From positions 22,754 through 86,753 of the forward strand of contig NZ_JAALEG010000017.1 in assembly GCF_011058165.1 (NCBI RefSeq): a stretch of 64,000 nucleotides of DNA, read 5' to 3'. A program made the translations under genes and the position numbers. This document shows positions 1 to 9,230 of this stretch, piece after piece. The DNA comes from Rhodococcus aetherivorans. GTDB taxonomy: Bacteria > Actinomycetota > Actinomycetes > Mycobacteriales > Mycobacteriaceae. Within the stretch, counting starts at the first letter, position 1. Each line of letters opens with the position of its first letter. Below the pieces are notes generated by a model. The model saw nothing but the letters and a program-made list of their open reading frames with translations, searched no databases and was not told the origin of the DNA.

Positions 1-1
1 C

Positions 2-880
2 GACATCCACGCCAACGGCATCCGCCTGCACGCCGTCGAGGCCGGCCCGTCCGGCCCCGACGCGCCGCTGGCGCTGTTCCTGCACGGGTTCGCCGACCTG
101 TGGTGGTCGTGGCGCCACCAGCTCACCGCCTTCGCGGACGCCGGATACCGCGCCGTCGCCGTGGACCTGCGCGGCTACGGTGACTCCGACAAGCCGCCGC
201 GCGGCTACGACGGCTGGACCCTGTCGGGCGACGTCGCCGGCCTCATCCGCGCCCTCGGCTGCTCCGAGGCGACGCTGATCGGACACGCCGACGGAGGCCT
301 GGTGTGCTGGGCGACGGCCGTGCTGCACCCGCGGCTCGTCCGGGCGATCGCCCTCGTGGACTCGCCGCACCCGATCTCGCTGCGGGACGCGGCGCTGCAC
401 GACCGCGCGCAGCGGTCGGCGCTGCTGCCCACGTTCCTCGCCTACCAGGTGCCGTGGCGGCCCGAACGCAAGCTCGTGCGCGACGACGGGTGGGAGATCG
501 AACGACTGCTGCAGGCCCGTTCCGGCGCGCGGTGGCAGCAGTCGGACGAATTCCGGGAGGTCGCGGAGCGGATGCGGTCGGCCATCCGGATTCCCGGCAC
601 CGCGCACTGCACGCTCGAGTACCAGCGCTGGGCGTTCCGCAGCCAATGGCGGCCGGACGGACGCCGGTTCATGGCCGCAATGGACAAGACGCTGACCCTG
701 CCGGTCCTGCAACTGCACGGCACGCTGGACCCGTACGTGCTGCCGGCGACCGTGCGCCGGTGCGTCCGCCACGCTCCGGGCCGGAAACTGCTCATGATCG
801 ACGACGCCGGGCACTACGCCCACCAGGAATGCGCCGACGACGTGACCGCCGCGCTGCTCGACTTCGCCGCCGGACTGTAG
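2..880 (+). CDS. ephE: Alpha/beta hydrolase, EphE-like, 5' end missing
   Basis: The frame is open from base 2, so the true start lies before the window; the GTG at 161 is internal. The visible protein has the alpha/beta-hydrolase fold: an HGF oxyanion motif near the left edge, DLRGYGDSDKP, a nucleophile-elbow region reading GHADGG, an acid region GTLDPYV and a late DDAGHYAHQE histidine. It closely resembles mycobacterial EphE (Rv3670), which is annotated as an epoxide hydrolase. In the usual G-x-Nu-x-G elbow the nucleophile position here is Ala, not Ser or Asp, so activity is uncertain. It converges on marP, as in M. tuberculosis. Confidence 0.85.
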   Translation, partial: DIHANGIRLHAVEAGPSGPDAPLALFLHGFADLWWSWRHQLTAFADAGYRAVAVDLRGYGDSDKPPRGYDGWTLSGDVAGLIRALGCSEATLIGHADGGLVCWATAVLHPRLVRAIALVDSPHPISLRDAALHDRAQRSALLPTFLAYQVPWRPERKLVRDDGWEIERLLQARSGARWQQSDEFREVAERMRSAIRIPGTAHCTLEYQRWAFRSQWRPDGRRFMAAMDKTLTLPVLQLHGTLDPYVLPATVRRCVRHAPGRKLLMIDDAGHYAHQECADDVTAALLDFAAGL

Positions 881-892
881 GGACGCCCCGGC

Positions 893-2083
893 TCAGGCGA
901 TGCACGTACCCGTCGCCACCGCCGCGAAGGAATCGTCGGCCAGCTCCAGCTGACTGCTCACCTCCGCCGCGGTCAGCACGAACCCGGTATCGCTGTTGTC
1001 CACGGCCGCGCCGAACACGACGCCGAGCACCCGGCCCTGATCGTCGACGAGCGGCCCGCCGGAGTTGCCCTGACGAATCGAACCGCGGACGGTGTACACC
1101 TCCCGTTCGACGGTGCCGGAGCGGTAGATGTCCGGCCCCTGCAGGTCGAGTGTCTCCCGGATCCGTGCGGCGCTCGCCGTGTACGGGCCCCCGCCGGGAT
1201 ATCCGAGGACGAGGGCGTCCTGACCCGAATCGGCGGGCGCGGGCGCGAACGCGAGCGGCGCCACGTCGAGTCCCGGCACCGAGAGGATCGCGACGTCGAC
1301 GGCGGGATCGAAGAGCACGACCTCGGCGTCGAGCGCCCCACCGAGCGTCTCCACCGACACCGCCGACGTGCCGGCGACGACGTGCGCGTTGGTCATGACG
1401 CGTTCGGGCGCGACGACGAACCCGGATCCCTCGAGCGCACGCTGGCAGCTCGGCGCGACGCCGTTGATGCGCAGCACACTCGGGTGCAGGTCGAGCGCGA
1501 CGGGACTGGCGAGCACGCTCGGGTCCGGCGGCTCCACCTCGGTGATGGGCGTGCGGCCGAACGGCCCGATCACCTCCGGCAGGCCCGAGGTGTCGAGCAG
1601 CGCCGAGAACTCCTTGGGGACGCCGCGCAGCCAGTCCGGGGCCAGCACGTCGACCGTGGCCAGCACCCGGGAGCCGCGTACGGCGGCCGAGATCTCCGGT
1701 TGCGACGACGCGGTGAGCGGAATCGCGAGCAGCCACGCCGCCACCAGCACCGCCACGGCCTGCAGACCGGCCCCGACCACGCTGTCGACGCCCCGCGCGA
1801 CGGGGCTGTGCATGTTGCTCCGCGCCGCCCGGCCGAGCACCATGCCCGCGACCTCGCCGATGATGACGAGCACGACGATGAGCGCAATCCCGGCGAGGAT
1901 CCGCATCCGCCCCTCCTCGACGTGCACGAGCACGTGTGGGGCGATGAGGATGCCGGCGACCGCGCCGAGCACCACGCCGAGGAACGCCAGCGCAGACGCC
2001 ACCGCGCCCTGCCGCAGGCCCGACGACGCGGCCACGAGCACGACCAGCAGGATGAGCACGTCGATCCATCCGGACGGTGTCAC
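893..2083 (-). CDS. marP: MarP-type membrane-anchored periplasmic serine protease
   Basis: 396 aa. An N-terminal CvpA-like part (about residues 5-125) has four hydrophobic segments and is followed by a trypsin-like protease domain. The visible triad is His234 (TNAHVVAG), Asp263 (DPAVDVAIL) and Ser341 (RQGNSGGPL). Cys213 and Cys394 flank the domain and match the regulatory disulfide of M. tuberculosis MarP (Rv3671c), a protease needed for acid and oxidative stress resistance. The GTG start overlaps the stop of the upstream NUDIX gene (GTGA), so nth, tlpA-like, NUDIX and marP probably form one operon. Confidence 0.95.
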   Translation of the reverse strand: MTPSGWIDVLILLVVLVAASSGLRQGAVASALAFLGVVLGAVAGILIAPHVLVHVEEGRMRILAGIALIVVLVIIGEVAGMVLGRAARSNMHSPVARGVDSVVGAGLQAVAVLVAAWLLAIPLTASSQPEISAAVRGSRVLATVDVLAPDWLRGVPKEFSALLDTSGLPEVIGPFGRTPITEVEPPDPSVLASPVALDLHPSVLRINGVAPSCQRALEGSGFVVAPERVMTNAHVVAGTSAVSVETLGGALDAEVVLFDPAVDVAILSVPGLDVAPLAFAPAPADSGQDALVLGYPGGGPYTASAARIRETLDLQGPDIYRSGTVEREVYTVRGSIRQGNSGGPLVDDQGRVLGVVFGAAVDNSDTGFVLTAAEVSSQLELADDSFAAVATGTCIA

Positions 2084-2778
2084 GGTTCGACCACCCCTGT
2101 CTCGAGCTCGGCGAGCGTGACCTCGAAGTCACGGATGTCGGTGTGGTCCCACTCGATCTCCCAGCCCGACACCGCGAACAGGCCCGCCAGGATCCCCGCC
2201 GTGAACCCCCACACGAGCATGTCGTCCACGAGGAAAGCCGGTCCCTGGTAGCCGCGCTCGTGCCGGATCTGGAAGCGGTTGTCCGGATCGAGCAGGTCGT
2301 GCAGAGAGACCCGCACCACCCGGACGGCCTCGCGGGGATCGACCACCCCGATGGGGGTGGGTTTCTCCCAGAAGGCGACCACCGGGGTGACGTCGAACCC
2401 GGACGGTGGGATGAAGATCTCGGGCAGCACCGTCAGCGGACGGACGCCGGCGGGGTCGAGGCCCGTCTCCTCCTGCGCCTCGCGCAGCGCGGTCGCGATC
2501 GGGCCGTCGTCCTCCGGGTCGGCGGCGCCACCCGGGAAGGCGACCTGCCCGCTGTGCTGACGCATCGTCGGCGCCCGCTGGGTGAGCAGGACATCCGCGT
2601 CGGCGGGCAGACCGCCCCGCGCGAGGGGATCGGGTTCGGACGAGCCACCGAACAGCACGAGCACGGCCGCCGGACGGACGGTGAACCCGTTCGGTGCGCG
2701 GCGGTCGAGCACCGGGTTGACCTGGTGCGGATCGCTCGGCGCCACGGTGGACACGCGGCGCAGCCAGTACGGCGTCAT
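2080..2778 (-). CDS. NUDIX hydrolase, probable CoA pyrophosphatase
   Basis: 232 aa. The NUDIX box is clear: GG near residue 75, then REAQEETGL, in the family pattern Gx5Ex7REUxEExGU. The preceding LTQRAPTMRQHSGQVAFPGG matches the UPF0035 signature of CoA-specific NUDIX enzymes, which split CoA into 4'-phosphopantetheine and 3',5'-ADP. The ATG overlaps the stop of the TlpA-like gene by four bases and the stop overlaps the marP start, so translation is probably coupled. Orthologous position: Rv3672c. The exact substrate is inferred from the family signature. Confidence 0.9.
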   Translation of the reverse strand: MTPYWLRRVSTVAPSDPHQVNPVLDRRAPNGFTVRPAAVLVLFGGSSEPDPLARGGLPADADVLLTQRAPTMRQHSGQVAFPGGAADPEDDGPIATALREAQEETGLDPAGVRPLTVLPEIFIPPSGFDVTPVVAFWEKPTPIGVVDPREAVRVVRVSLHDLLDPDNRFQIRHERGYQGPAFLVDDMLVWGFTAGILAGLFAVSGWEIEWDHTDIRDFEVTLAELETGVVEP

Positions 2779-3431
2779 ACCTTCACCCCCAGGTGGTTCT
2801 CCACGGCTGCGGCGACGTCGTCGGCGCTGCGGAACGGCTGAGGCAGCACCTTCGCGACGGAACCGTCGGGCCGGATCAGCACCGTCACCGGCAGCACGGG
2901 TGGCGACTGCACCGCTGCCTGCACGCGCGCGGACCCGTCCTGCACCCCCGGCAGCCGTACGGCGTACTCGGCGAGCCGGGACAGGGCGTTGGCCTCGTTG
3001 GGGTCGGTGTGGACGGTGACGACCGCAACCGCGTCACCGGCACGCTGCGCGTACTCCTGCAGGTAGGGCAGTTCCTCGGCGCACGGCCCGCACCACCAGG
3101 CCCACAGGTTCACCAGCGCGGGCCGGCCCGCGAGCGCGGCGGCCAGATCGACGCTGCTGCCGTCGCCGAGGCACTCGAACCGCAACCCCGCGAGGGGCCC
3201 GGCCCCATTCCCGGCCGGGGCCGGGCAGGGCTCGAGCGCCGCCGCGGCACGCAGCGGCGCGAGGGATTCGGGGGTGTCCTGGGCGCGGCGGTCCACCGGC
3301 GCCGCGGTCGGGCGACCACCGTCGGCGGCCGGCGCCGGGTCGTCGGCGTCGCGGGGCCAGATCGCGACGATCAGGGCCACCACGACGACGAGGGCCACCA
3401 GGCTCCAGCGGCCTGCGCGGGTCAGTTGCAC
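2775..3431 (-). CDS. Membrane-anchored TlpA-like thiol:disulfide oxidoreductase
   Basis: 218 aa. One N-terminal hydrophobic anchor (about residues 8-26, VALVVVVALIVAIWP) and a short linker precede a thioredoxin fold with the active site WCGPC. A PVLPVTVLIRPDG strand supplies the cis-Pro region. It should act outside the membrane in thiol redox chemistry or cytochrome maturation; the partner is unknown. It starts 4 bases after the nth stop and overlaps the NUDIX start. Equivalent of Rv3673c. One Cys pair lies in the active site and further Cys lie in the linker (EPCP, FECLG). Confidence 0.9.
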   Translation of the reverse strand: MQLTRAGRWSLVALVVVVALIVAIWPRDADDPAPAADGGRPTAAPVDRRAQDTPESLAPLRAAAALEPCPAPAGNGAGPLAGLRFECLGDGSSVDLAAALAGRPALVNLWAWWCGPCAEELPYLQEYAQRAGDAVAVVTVHTDPNEANALSRLAEYAVRLPGVQDGSARVQAAVQSPPVLPVTVLIRPDGSVAKVLPQPFRSADDVAAAVENHLGVKV

Positions 3432-3435
3432 CGGG

Positions 3436-4230
3436 TCACCGTCCGGCCAGTTCGAGCAGGTGCTCGGTCTCCGGTCCCTTCACCAGCGCGGCGGCGGTCA
3501 CGGGGTCGGTGGGTCCGATGCCGTAGGACGGGCAGTCCTTGGCCAGCACGCAGATGCCGCAGGCGGGTTTGCGGGCGTGGCAGACGCGCCGGCCGTGGAA
3601 GATCACCCGGTGCGAGAGCAGGGTCCATTCCTTGCGGTCGACGAGCGCGCCGACGGCGTGTTCGATCTTGACGGGGTCGGTTTCCTCGGTCCACTTCCAG
3701 CGGTGCACGAGACGCTGGAAGTGGGTGTCGACGGTGATGCCGGGGATGTCGAACGCGTTGCCGAGGACCACGTTGGCGGTCTTGCGGCCGAATCCGGGAA
3801 GTGTGACGAGATCCTCGAGGCGGCGCGGTACCTCGCCGTCGAACCGCTCGAGCAGGGCCTGTCCGAGGCCGATCAGGGAGTTGGCCTTGTTGCGGTAGAA
3901 ACCGGTGGGCCGGATGTACTCCTCGAGCTCGGCCCGGTCGGCCTCCGCGTAGGCGCGGGCGTCCGGGTAGCGGGCGAACAGGGCCGGGGTGACCTGGTTG
4001 ACCCGCACGTCGGTGCACTGCGCGGACAGGATCGTGGCGACCGCCAGCTCGAGCGGCGTGGTGAAGTCGAGTTCGCAGTACACGTGGGGGAACGCCTCGG
4101 CGAGCCGCCGGTTCATGCGGCGGGCCCGCCGCACCAGGGCGAGCCTGCTCTCGGGTTTCCGCTCGCCTCCGGACACGCGTCGTCGGCGCACGTCGGGACT
4201 CTCGGACGGGGTCGCATGCACCTGCTCCAC
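3436..4230 (-). CDS. nth: Endonuclease III, DNA glycosylase/AP lyase
   Basis: 264 aa. The core matches Nth. The helix-hairpin-helix is [14 protein letters not shown], whose Lys is the Schiff-base residue, followed by the catalytic Asp in VDTHFQR. A C-terminal 4Fe-4S site has the spacing C-x6-C-x2-C-x5-C ([17 protein letters not shown]). It removes oxidised pyrimidines in base-excision repair. About 40 N-terminal residues precede the usual Nth start and are rich in Arg and Pro, so a later start is possible. First gene of the nth-tlpA-NUDIX-marP set. Confidence 0.95.
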   Translation of the reverse strand: MEQVHATPSESPDVRRRRVSGGERKPESRLALVRRARRMNRRLAEAFPHVYCELDFTTPLELAVATILSAQCTDVRVNQVTPALFARYPDARAYAEADRAELEEYIRPTGFYRNKANSLIGLGQALLERFDGEVPRRLEDLVTLPGFGRKTANVVLGNAFDIPGITVDTHFQRLVHRWKWTEETDPVKIEHAVGALVDRKEWTLLSHRVIFHGRRVCHARKPACGICVLAKDCPSYGIGPTDPVTAAALVKGPETEHLLELAGR

Positions 4231-4302
4231 TGTACGTACCCGGCCGGTCGCGGATTCGGCGCTGTGTCGCTTCTGAGACCTTTCTTGTGTTTACTTCCCG
4301 GT

Positions 4303-4572
4303 ATGCAAGCTCTTGCTGTCGTACTCTTCCCCGTGCTGCTCATGCTGTTCGCATTGGCGATGGAGCGGGTCGAGTCCCGGCTGAGCCGTCTGTCCGTTCG
4401 CCAGCAGGAGGTCGAGGAGTTCCTCGACAAGGCGAGCCACGACGACGTCGCCACCCTGGCCAGGGAGGGATTCCCCCACGCTCTCGCCCGGTTCCACCGC
4501 CGTCGGCGGCGGGTCCTCGTCATGGAGCTCGACGATGCGGAGTCCGACATGGGAGCGCGCCGCGCGAGCTGA
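4303..4572 (+). CDS. Small membrane protein, Rv3675-like
   Basis: 89 aa. One N-terminal hydrophobic helix (about residues 2-20, QALAVVLFPVLLMLFALAM) is followed by a charged, helical, Arg-rich cytoplasmic tail (SRLSRLSVRQQEVEEFLDKA, later RRRRR). It sits between nth and crp exactly where Rv3675 lies in M. tuberculosis. No catalytic motif is visible and the function is unknown. The ATG follows an AT-richer stretch (TTTCTTGTGTTTACTTCCCG) that may hold its promoter. Confidence 0.75.
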   Translation: MQALAVVLFPVLLMLFALAMERVESRLSRLSVRQQEVEEFLDKASHDDVATLAREGFPHALARFHRRRRRVLVMELDDAESDMGARRAS

Positions 4573-4770
4573 TTTCGGGACGCATCGGTAGGATGCGTGG
4601 GCGTTGCTGCAGGAACGGCACGGCAGCTGTCGTGGTGTCAATCACTCATGCCGAGTGCGCGCACAGTAGACTTCGTTTCCGTACGCGTTGCAGGTGGCCT
4701 GTCCGGGCGCCCGTGGACGTCGTGCAGACCCGGCAGCATGACGACGAGAATTTTCCCCAAAGGAGCGCAC

Positions 4771-5445
4771 GTGGACGACGTCCTGGCCAGAGCAGGCATC
4801 TTCCAAGGAGTCGAACCCTCGGCGGTTGCGGCGCTGGTCAAAGAGCTTCAGCCGGTCGATTTCCCCCGCGGACATGTCATCTTCAACGAGGGTGAGCCGG
4901 GCGACCGCCTGTACATCATCGTCTCCGGCAAGGTGAAGCTCGGCCGCCGCTCGCCGGACGGCCGCGAGAACCTGCTGACCATCATGGGCCCGTCCGACAT
5001 GTTCGGTGAGCTGTCGATCTTCGACCCGGGCCCGCGTACCTCCACCGCCACGACCGTGACCGAGGTCCGGGCCGTGAGCATGGACCGCGACGCCCTCAAG
5101 GCCTGGATCGACCAGCGCCCGGAGATCGCGGAGCAGCTGTTGCGCGTGCTCGCGCGCCGTCTGCGCCGCACCAACAACAACCTGGCCGACCTGATCTTCA
5201 CCGACGTGCCCGGTCGCGTCGCGAAGGCTCTGCTGCAGCTCGCGCAGCGGTTCGGCACCCAGGAGGCGGGCGCGCTGCGCGTCACGCACGACCTGACCCA
5301 GGAGGAGATCGCACAGCTCGTCGGCGCCTCCCGCGAAACCGTGAACAAGGCGCTCGCCGACTTCGCCCACCGCGGCTGGCTGCGGCTCGAGGGCAAGAGC
5401 GTGCTCATCTCCGACTCGGAGCGCCTCGCCCGCCGCGCGCGGTAA
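4771..5445 (+). CDS. crp: cAMP receptor protein family global regulator (Crp/GlxR)
   Basis: 224 aa from the GTG at 4771, chosen because AAAGGAG lies 5 bases upstream and the N-terminus ([17 protein letters not shown]) matches mycobacterial Crp (Rv3676). The frame is open further upstream but that part is not Crp-like. An N-terminal cyclic-nucleotide domain has [14 protein letters not shown] as its phosphate-binding cassette. A C-terminal winged HTH has the recognition helix around [16 protein letters not shown]. It is a DNA-binding dimer controlling carbon and respiration genes. It is transcribed away from nth and ends in a strong hairpin shared with the convergent hydrolase gene. Confidence 0.97.
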   Translation: MDDVLARAGIFQGVEPSAVAALVKELQPVDFPRGHVIFNEGEPGDRLYIIVSGKVKLGRRSPDGRENLLTIMGPSDMFGELSIFDPGPRTSTATTVTEVRAVSMDRDALKAWIDQRPEIAEQLLRVLARRLRRTNNNLADLIFTDVPGRVAKALLQLAQRFGTQEAGALRVTHDLTQEEIAQLVGASRETVNKALADFAHRGWLRLEGKSVLISDSERLARRAR

Positions 5446-5460
5446 CACCCGTTCCACGAA

Positions 5461-5495
5461 TCGAGGCCGGTGCATCGTCGATGCACCGGCCTCGA
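5461..5495. terminator. Bidirectional hairpin terminator between crp and the MBL gene
   Basis: A perfect 17-base inverted repeat (5461-5477 with 5479-5495, containing GAGGCCGGTGCATCG). It sits 15 bases after the crp stop and 12 before the convergent MBL hydrolase stop. No long T run follows, as is usual for actinobacterial hairpins. Confidence 0.85.
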
Positions 5496-5507
5496 TCGTT
5501 CGGGAGG

Positions 5508-6296
5508 TCAGGCGAAGCTGCGCAGGTACTCGAGCTGGACGTTGACCGACTTCTCCGCGACCGGCCACAGCGACGGGTCCACGTCGGCATACACGTGCTC
5601 GACGACGGACCGCGGCGTGGCGTCGTCCCCCAGCACCCGCAGCGCGGCCCGCACCTGGTCGAGCCGCTCCTCCCGATGGTCGAGGTAGCCGCGGGCGATG
5701 GTCTCCAGGTCGGGCAGGTCCGGTCCGTGCCCGGGCAGAACGGTGTAGCCGGCGCCGAGGTCGATCAGCCGGCGCAGCGACCCGAGGTAGTCCCCGAGGT
5801 CGCCGTCGGAGTCGTCGAGGACGGTGGTGCCCCGACCGAGGATGGTGTCGGCGGTGAGCACGCTGCGGTCGTCCTCGACGACGAAGGACAGCGAGTCCGC
5901 CGTGTGACCCGGCGTGGCGAGTACCCGGATACGCAGTCCGGCCGCCTCGATCACCTCGCCGTCGGCCAGGCCCGCTCCCCCGCCGTGCCGGTGCCGGGCG
6001 TCCACGGCCCGCACCGCGCTGCCGGTGAGTTCGGCGAACCGTCCGGCGCCGTCGGTGTGGTCGCCGTGCCGGTGGCTGACCAGGGTCAGCGCCACGGGCA
6101 CCCGGGCGACGCGCGCGAGGTGCGCCTCGTCGAGCGGGCCCGGATCGACCACGACGCACTCGTCGCTGCCGGGCGCCCGCAGGATCCAGGTGTTGGTGCC
6201 GTCGAGCGTCATCATCGACGGGTTCTCCGCCAGCACCACCGCGGCATTGGTGGTGACCTGTCGCAACTGCGCGTACGCGGGGTGAACCAGCGTCAT
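5508..6296 (-). CDS. MBL-fold metallo-hydrolase (LACTB2-like)
   Basis: 262 aa. The zinc motif SHRHGDHTDG (HxHxDH) lies near residue 76, followed by ATPGHTADS and a later LPGHGPD, giving the full binuclear metal site of the metallo-beta-lactamase superfamily. Closest family type is LACTB2/glyoxalase-II-like; Rv3677c holds the equivalent position. The physiological substrate cannot be read from sequence. It is followed on the same strand, after upstream spacing of 67 bases, by the RidA gene's 3' side. Confidence 0.9.
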   Translation of the reverse strand: MTLVHPAYAQLRQVTTNAAVVLAENPSMMTLDGTNTWILRAPGSDECVVVDPGPLDEAHLARVARVPVALTLVSHRHGDHTDGAGRFAELTGSAVRAVDARHRHGGGAGLADGEVIEAAGLRIRVLATPGHTADSLSFVVEDDRSVLTADTILGRGTTVLDDSDGDLGDYLGSLRRLIDLGAGYTVLPGHGPDLPDLETIARGYLDHREERLDQVRAALRVLGDDATPRSVVEHVYADVDPSLWPVAEKSVNVQLEYLRSFA

Positions 6297-6363
6297 GATC
6301 CGGCCTCCTCCGTCGGAAGGTGTGGGGTGCGTCCCACTCTAGATCCGGCTCACCCCGCGCCCG

Positions 6364-6843
6364 TCAGCGCACCTCGGCGATGATCTCGACCTCGACGGGA
6401 GCGCCGAGCGGCAGTTCGGCCACGCCGACGGCGGAGCGGGCGTGCACGCCCGCCTCCCCGAACACCTCACCGAGGAGTTCGGACGCGCCGTTGATCACAC
6501 CCGGCTGGCCGGTGAAGCCCTCCGCCGAGGCGACGAAGCCCACGACCTTCACGATGCGGACGAGGTTGTCGATGCCGACGAGGCCGTCCAGCGCGGCCAG
6601 CGCGTTGAGCGCGGCGATACGCGCCGCGGACTTGGCGGCCTCGGCCGAGACGTCGGCGCCCACCTTGCCGACGAGACCGAGCGTGCCGTCGACGAACGGC
6701 AGCTGCCCCGAGGTGTAGACGTGGTCACCGGTGCGGACGGCGGGAACGTAGGCGGCGACGGGTGCCGCCACCGGCGGCAGGCTCAGACCCAGTTCGGCGA
6801 GCCGCGCCGTCCAGGTCCGCCCCGCGGAATCCTCTGCTGCCAC
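6364..6843 (-). CDS. RidA/YjgF-family protein (probable enamine/imine deaminase)
   Basis: 159 aa from the GTG at 6843, chosen because it lies 5 bases after the upstream DUF4177 stop and fits family length. Longer readings run through that gene. It has the YjgF/RidA segments VYTSGQLPF and the C-terminal VEVEIIAEVR strand, with the Rv3678c arrangement LSLPPVAAPVAAYVPAVRTG. The atypical 'LIP-like' RidA subgroup often lacks the catalytic Arg of true RidA; here LPLGAPVEVEI replaces the R-containing motif, so deaminase activity is not certain. Confidence 0.88.
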   Translation of the reverse strand: MAAEDSAGRTWTARLAELGLSLPPVAAPVAAYVPAVRTGDHVYTSGQLPFVDGTLGLVGKVGADVSAEAAKSAARIAALNALAALDGLVGIDNLVRIVKVVGFVASAEGFTGQPGVINGASELLGEVFGEAGVHARSAVGVAELPLGAPVEVEIIAEVR

Positions 6844-6848
6844 GCGGC

Positions 6849-7013
6849 TCAGCCCTTCGGGCGCTTGAGGTAGGCGACGTGCTGCTCGCCGGTGGGTCCC
6901 GGGAGCACCGACACGAGTTCCCAGCCGTCGGCTCCCCACGTGTCCAGGATCTGCTTCGTGGCATGGGTCAGCAGGGGCACCGTCGCGTACTCCCACGTTG
7001 TCAATTCGCTCAT
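6849..7013 (-). CDS. Small DUF4177-type protein, Rv3678A-like
   Basis: 54 aa, ATG at 7013, stop TGA at 6849. The protein begins MSELTTWEYATVPLLTHATK and contains DTWGADGWELVSVLPGP, the W-x-L-V pattern of DUF4177. It overlaps nothing and sits 5 bases upstream of the RidA start, so the two are co-transcribed. Function unknown; position and size match the small gene next to Rv3678c. A 42-bp gap separates it from the divergent ATPase gene and must hold both promoters. Confidence 0.85.
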   Translation of the reverse strand: MSELTTWEYATVPLLTHATKQILDTWGADGWELVSVLPGPTGEQHVAYLKRPKG

Positions 7014-7055
7014 GTCTCGACCCTATATGCGCACCGGACTTATAGGCTCGACGTC

Positions 7056-8069
7056 GTGGCATCAACGACTGCTGAACACGACGTCTGGCCGGCGACGGCC
7101 GCGCAGGCGCGGCTGCACTTCGTCTCGGGCAAGGGCGGTACCGGTAAGTCGACCGTCGCGGGGGCGCTGGCCCTGGCCCTGGCGGCGGGCGGCCGCAAGG
7201 TGCTGCTCGTAGAGGTCGAGGGACGGCAGGGCATCGCGCAGCTGTTCGACGTGCCGCCGCTTCCGCCGGTCGAGACCAAGATCGCCACGACGGATAGCGG
7301 CGGCGCCGTATATGCCCTCGCCATCGACATCGAGACGGCCTTCCTCGAGTACCTGGACATGTTCTACAACCTCGGGTTCGCGGGACGGGCGATGCGCCGG
7401 ATCGGTGCGATCGAGTTCGCGACCACGCTGGCGCCGGGCCTGCGGGACGTGATCCTCACCGGCAAGATCAAGGAGACCGTGGTGCGTACCGACCGCACCG
7501 GCGAACCCGTGTACGACGTGGTCGTGGTGGACTCCCCGCCGACGGGACGCATCGGCAGCTTCCTCGACGTGACCAAGGCGATGGCCGACCTTGCCAAGTC
7601 GGGTCCGATCCGGTCGCAGAGCGAGGGTGTGGTGCGGCTGCTGCACTCCGACGAGACGATGGTCCACCTGGTCACGCTGCTCGAGGCGCTGCCGGTCCAG
7701 GAGACCGCCGACGCGGTGGCCGAGCTGCTCGCGGCGGACCTGCGGCTGGGCACGGTGATCGTCAACCGCACCGCCCCCGACTTCCTGCCCGAGGAGATGG
7801 TCGACGAGGCCGCCGCCGGCCGGATCGACGCGGAGGCGGTACGCGAGGGGCTCGACCGCGCCGGGGTCGCCCTCGGCGACGAGGACTTCGCGGGTCTGCT
7901 GACCGAGACGATCGAGTACGCATCCACCCTGCAGGCGCAGCAGGTCAGCGCCGCCCAACTCGACGAGGTGAACGTGGCACGAATGCATCTGCCCGCGCTG
8001 GCGGACGGCGTGGATCTCGGCGGGCTGTACGAACTCGCCGAGCAGCTCGGCGAACAGGGCGTGCGGTGA
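7056..8069 (+). CDS. ArsA/GET3-family P-loop ATPase, first of a pair
   Basis: 337 aa from the GTG at 7056; a longer open frame upstream runs antisense through the RidA region and is rejected. It has a deviant Walker [15 protein letters not shown], switch I-like GRQGIAQLF and Walker B/switch [21 protein letters not shown]. Equivalent to Rv3679. In mycobacteria this pair has been linked to envelope metabolite transport and forms a heteromeric ATPase. The start lies only a few bases after TATAGG, so the transcript may be leaderless. Overlaps the next ATPase by GTGA. Confidence 0.9.
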   Translation: MASTTAEHDVWPATAAQARLHFVSGKGGTGKSTVAGALALALAAGGRKVLLVEVEGRQGIAQLFDVPPLPPVETKIATTDSGGAVYALAIDIETAFLEYLDMFYNLGFAGRAMRRIGAIEFATTLAPGLRDVILTGKIKETVVRTDRTGEPVYDVVVVDSPPTGRIGSFLDVTKAMADLAKSGPIRSQSEGVVRLLHSDETMVHLVTLLEALPVQETADAVAELLAADLRLGTVIVNRTAPDFLPEEMVDEAAAGRIDAEAVREGLDRAGVALGDEDFAGLLTETIEYASTLQAQQVSAAQLDEVNVARMHLPALADGVDLGGLYELAEQLGEQGVR

Positions 8070-9205
8070 CCGCGCCGCGGGCGCACCACGCGCCCCCGCT
8101 CGACGTCCGATCCATCCTCACCGACCCCTCGTCGCGCATCATCGTGTGCACCGGCGCGGGCGGGGTCGGCAAAACGACGACCGCGGCGGCGCTGGCCCTG
8201 CGTGCGGCCGAGCAGGGCCGCAACGTCGTGGTGCTGACGATCGATCCGGCTCGGCGGCTGGCACAGGCGCTGGGCGTGCAGGCCCTCGACAACAGCCCGC
8301 AACTCGTGCAGCTGGGGCCGGACGCGAAGGGCGAGCTGCACGCGATGATGCTGAACATGCGCCGCACCTTCGACGACATGGTGCTCGAGCACTCGGCACC
8401 GGAGAAGGCGCAGCAGATCCTCGACAACCCCTTCTACCAGACGGTGGCCTCGTCGTTCTCCGGCACGCAGGAGTACATGGCGATGGAGAAGCTCGGGCAG
8501 CTCGCGGCGAGCGACACGTGGGATCTGATCGTGGTCGACACCCCGCCGTCGCGGAACGCGCTGGACTTCCTCGATGCACCGCAGCGGCTCGGGGCGTTCC
8601 TGGACGGCCGGATGATCCGGTTGTTCACCGCGCCGGGCCGCGGGCTCGGGCGGCTGGTCACGGGCGCGATGGGCCTGGCCCTGAAGGCGGTCTCCACGAT
8701 CGTCGGCAGCCAGATGCTCTCGGATGCCTCGGCTTTCGTGCAGTCACTCGATTCGATGTTCGGCGGGTTCCGGGAGCGGGCCAACCGCACGTACCAGTTG
8801 CTGCAGCAGCCGGGCACCCACTTCATGGTGGTGGCCGCGGCCGAACCGGATGCGCTGCGCGAGGCGTCGTTCTTCGTCGAGCGGCTCTCCGAGGACCGCA
8901 TGCCGCTCGCTGGTCTGATCCTCAACCGCACGCATCCCACGCTGTGCCCGCTGCCGGCCGACCACGCCCTGACCGCGGCGGATCTGCTCGAGGAGCAGGG
9001 ACGGAAGGAGACCGCGCCGGCCGAGGCCGTGCTCCGGGTCCATGCCCACCGGGCGGTGACGGCGAAGCGGGAGCTGCGGCTGCTGGCCCGGTTCACGAGT
9101 GCGCACCCGCGGGTTCCGGTCGTCGGCGTGCCGTCGCTGCCGTTCGAGGTCTCGGACCTCGACGGGCTGCGCGCCGTCGCCGATCAGATGACCCGCGAGG
9201 CGTAA
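8066..9205 (+). CDS. ArsA/GET3-family P-loop ATPase, second of a pair
   Basis: 379 aa, GTG start overlapping the stop of the first ATPase. Walker A is [18 protein letters not shown], then [13 protein letters not shown], and [20 protein letters not shown] as switch II. Equivalent to Rv3680. The pairing of two related but distinct ATPases in one transcript suggests they work as a heterodimer. The coupled starts suggest near-equal synthesis. The end overlaps a hairpin shared with the convergent whiB4 gene. Confidence 0.9.
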   Translation: MTAPRAHHAPPLDVRSILTDPSSRIIVCTGAGGVGKTTTAAALALRAAEQGRNVVVLTIDPARRLAQALGVQALDNSPQLVQLGPDAKGELHAMMLNMRRTFDDMVLEHSAPEKAQQILDNPFYQTVASSFSGTQEYMAMEKLGQLAASDTWDLIVVDTPPSRNALDFLDAPQRLGAFLDGRMIRLFTAPGRGLGRLVTGAMGLALKAVSTIVGSQMLSDASAFVQSLDSMFGGFRERANRTYQLLQQPGTHFMVVAAAEPDALREASFFVERLSEDRMPLAGLILNRTHPTLCPLPADHALTAADLLEEQGRKETAPAEAVLRVHAHRAVTAKRELRLLARFTSAHPRVPVVGVPSLPFEVSDLDGLRAVADQMTREA

Positions 9206-9216
9206 CCTCGCGGGTC
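9190..9216. terminator. Hairpin between ATPase gene and whiB4
   Basis: An 11-bp stem, GACCCGCGAGG (9190-9200) with CCTCGCGGGTC (9206-9216), and a 5-base loop containing the ATPase stop codon TAA. It lies between convergent genes and could stop transcription both ways. Confidence 0.65.
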
Positions 9217-9230
9217 TCGGGGGTGCGCGG

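Noticed and set aside
304..1398. Long frames antisense to or out of frame with ephE/marP and similar long overlapping frames throughout
   Set aside because: High GC creates long stop-free shadow frames; these are Arg/Pro/Gly-rich, lack SD sites and conflict with recognised proteins.
8066..9205. Arsenite efflux ATPase (arsA) operon
   Set aside because: No arsB or arsR beside it and the gene order is the conserved Rv3679-Rv3680 block.
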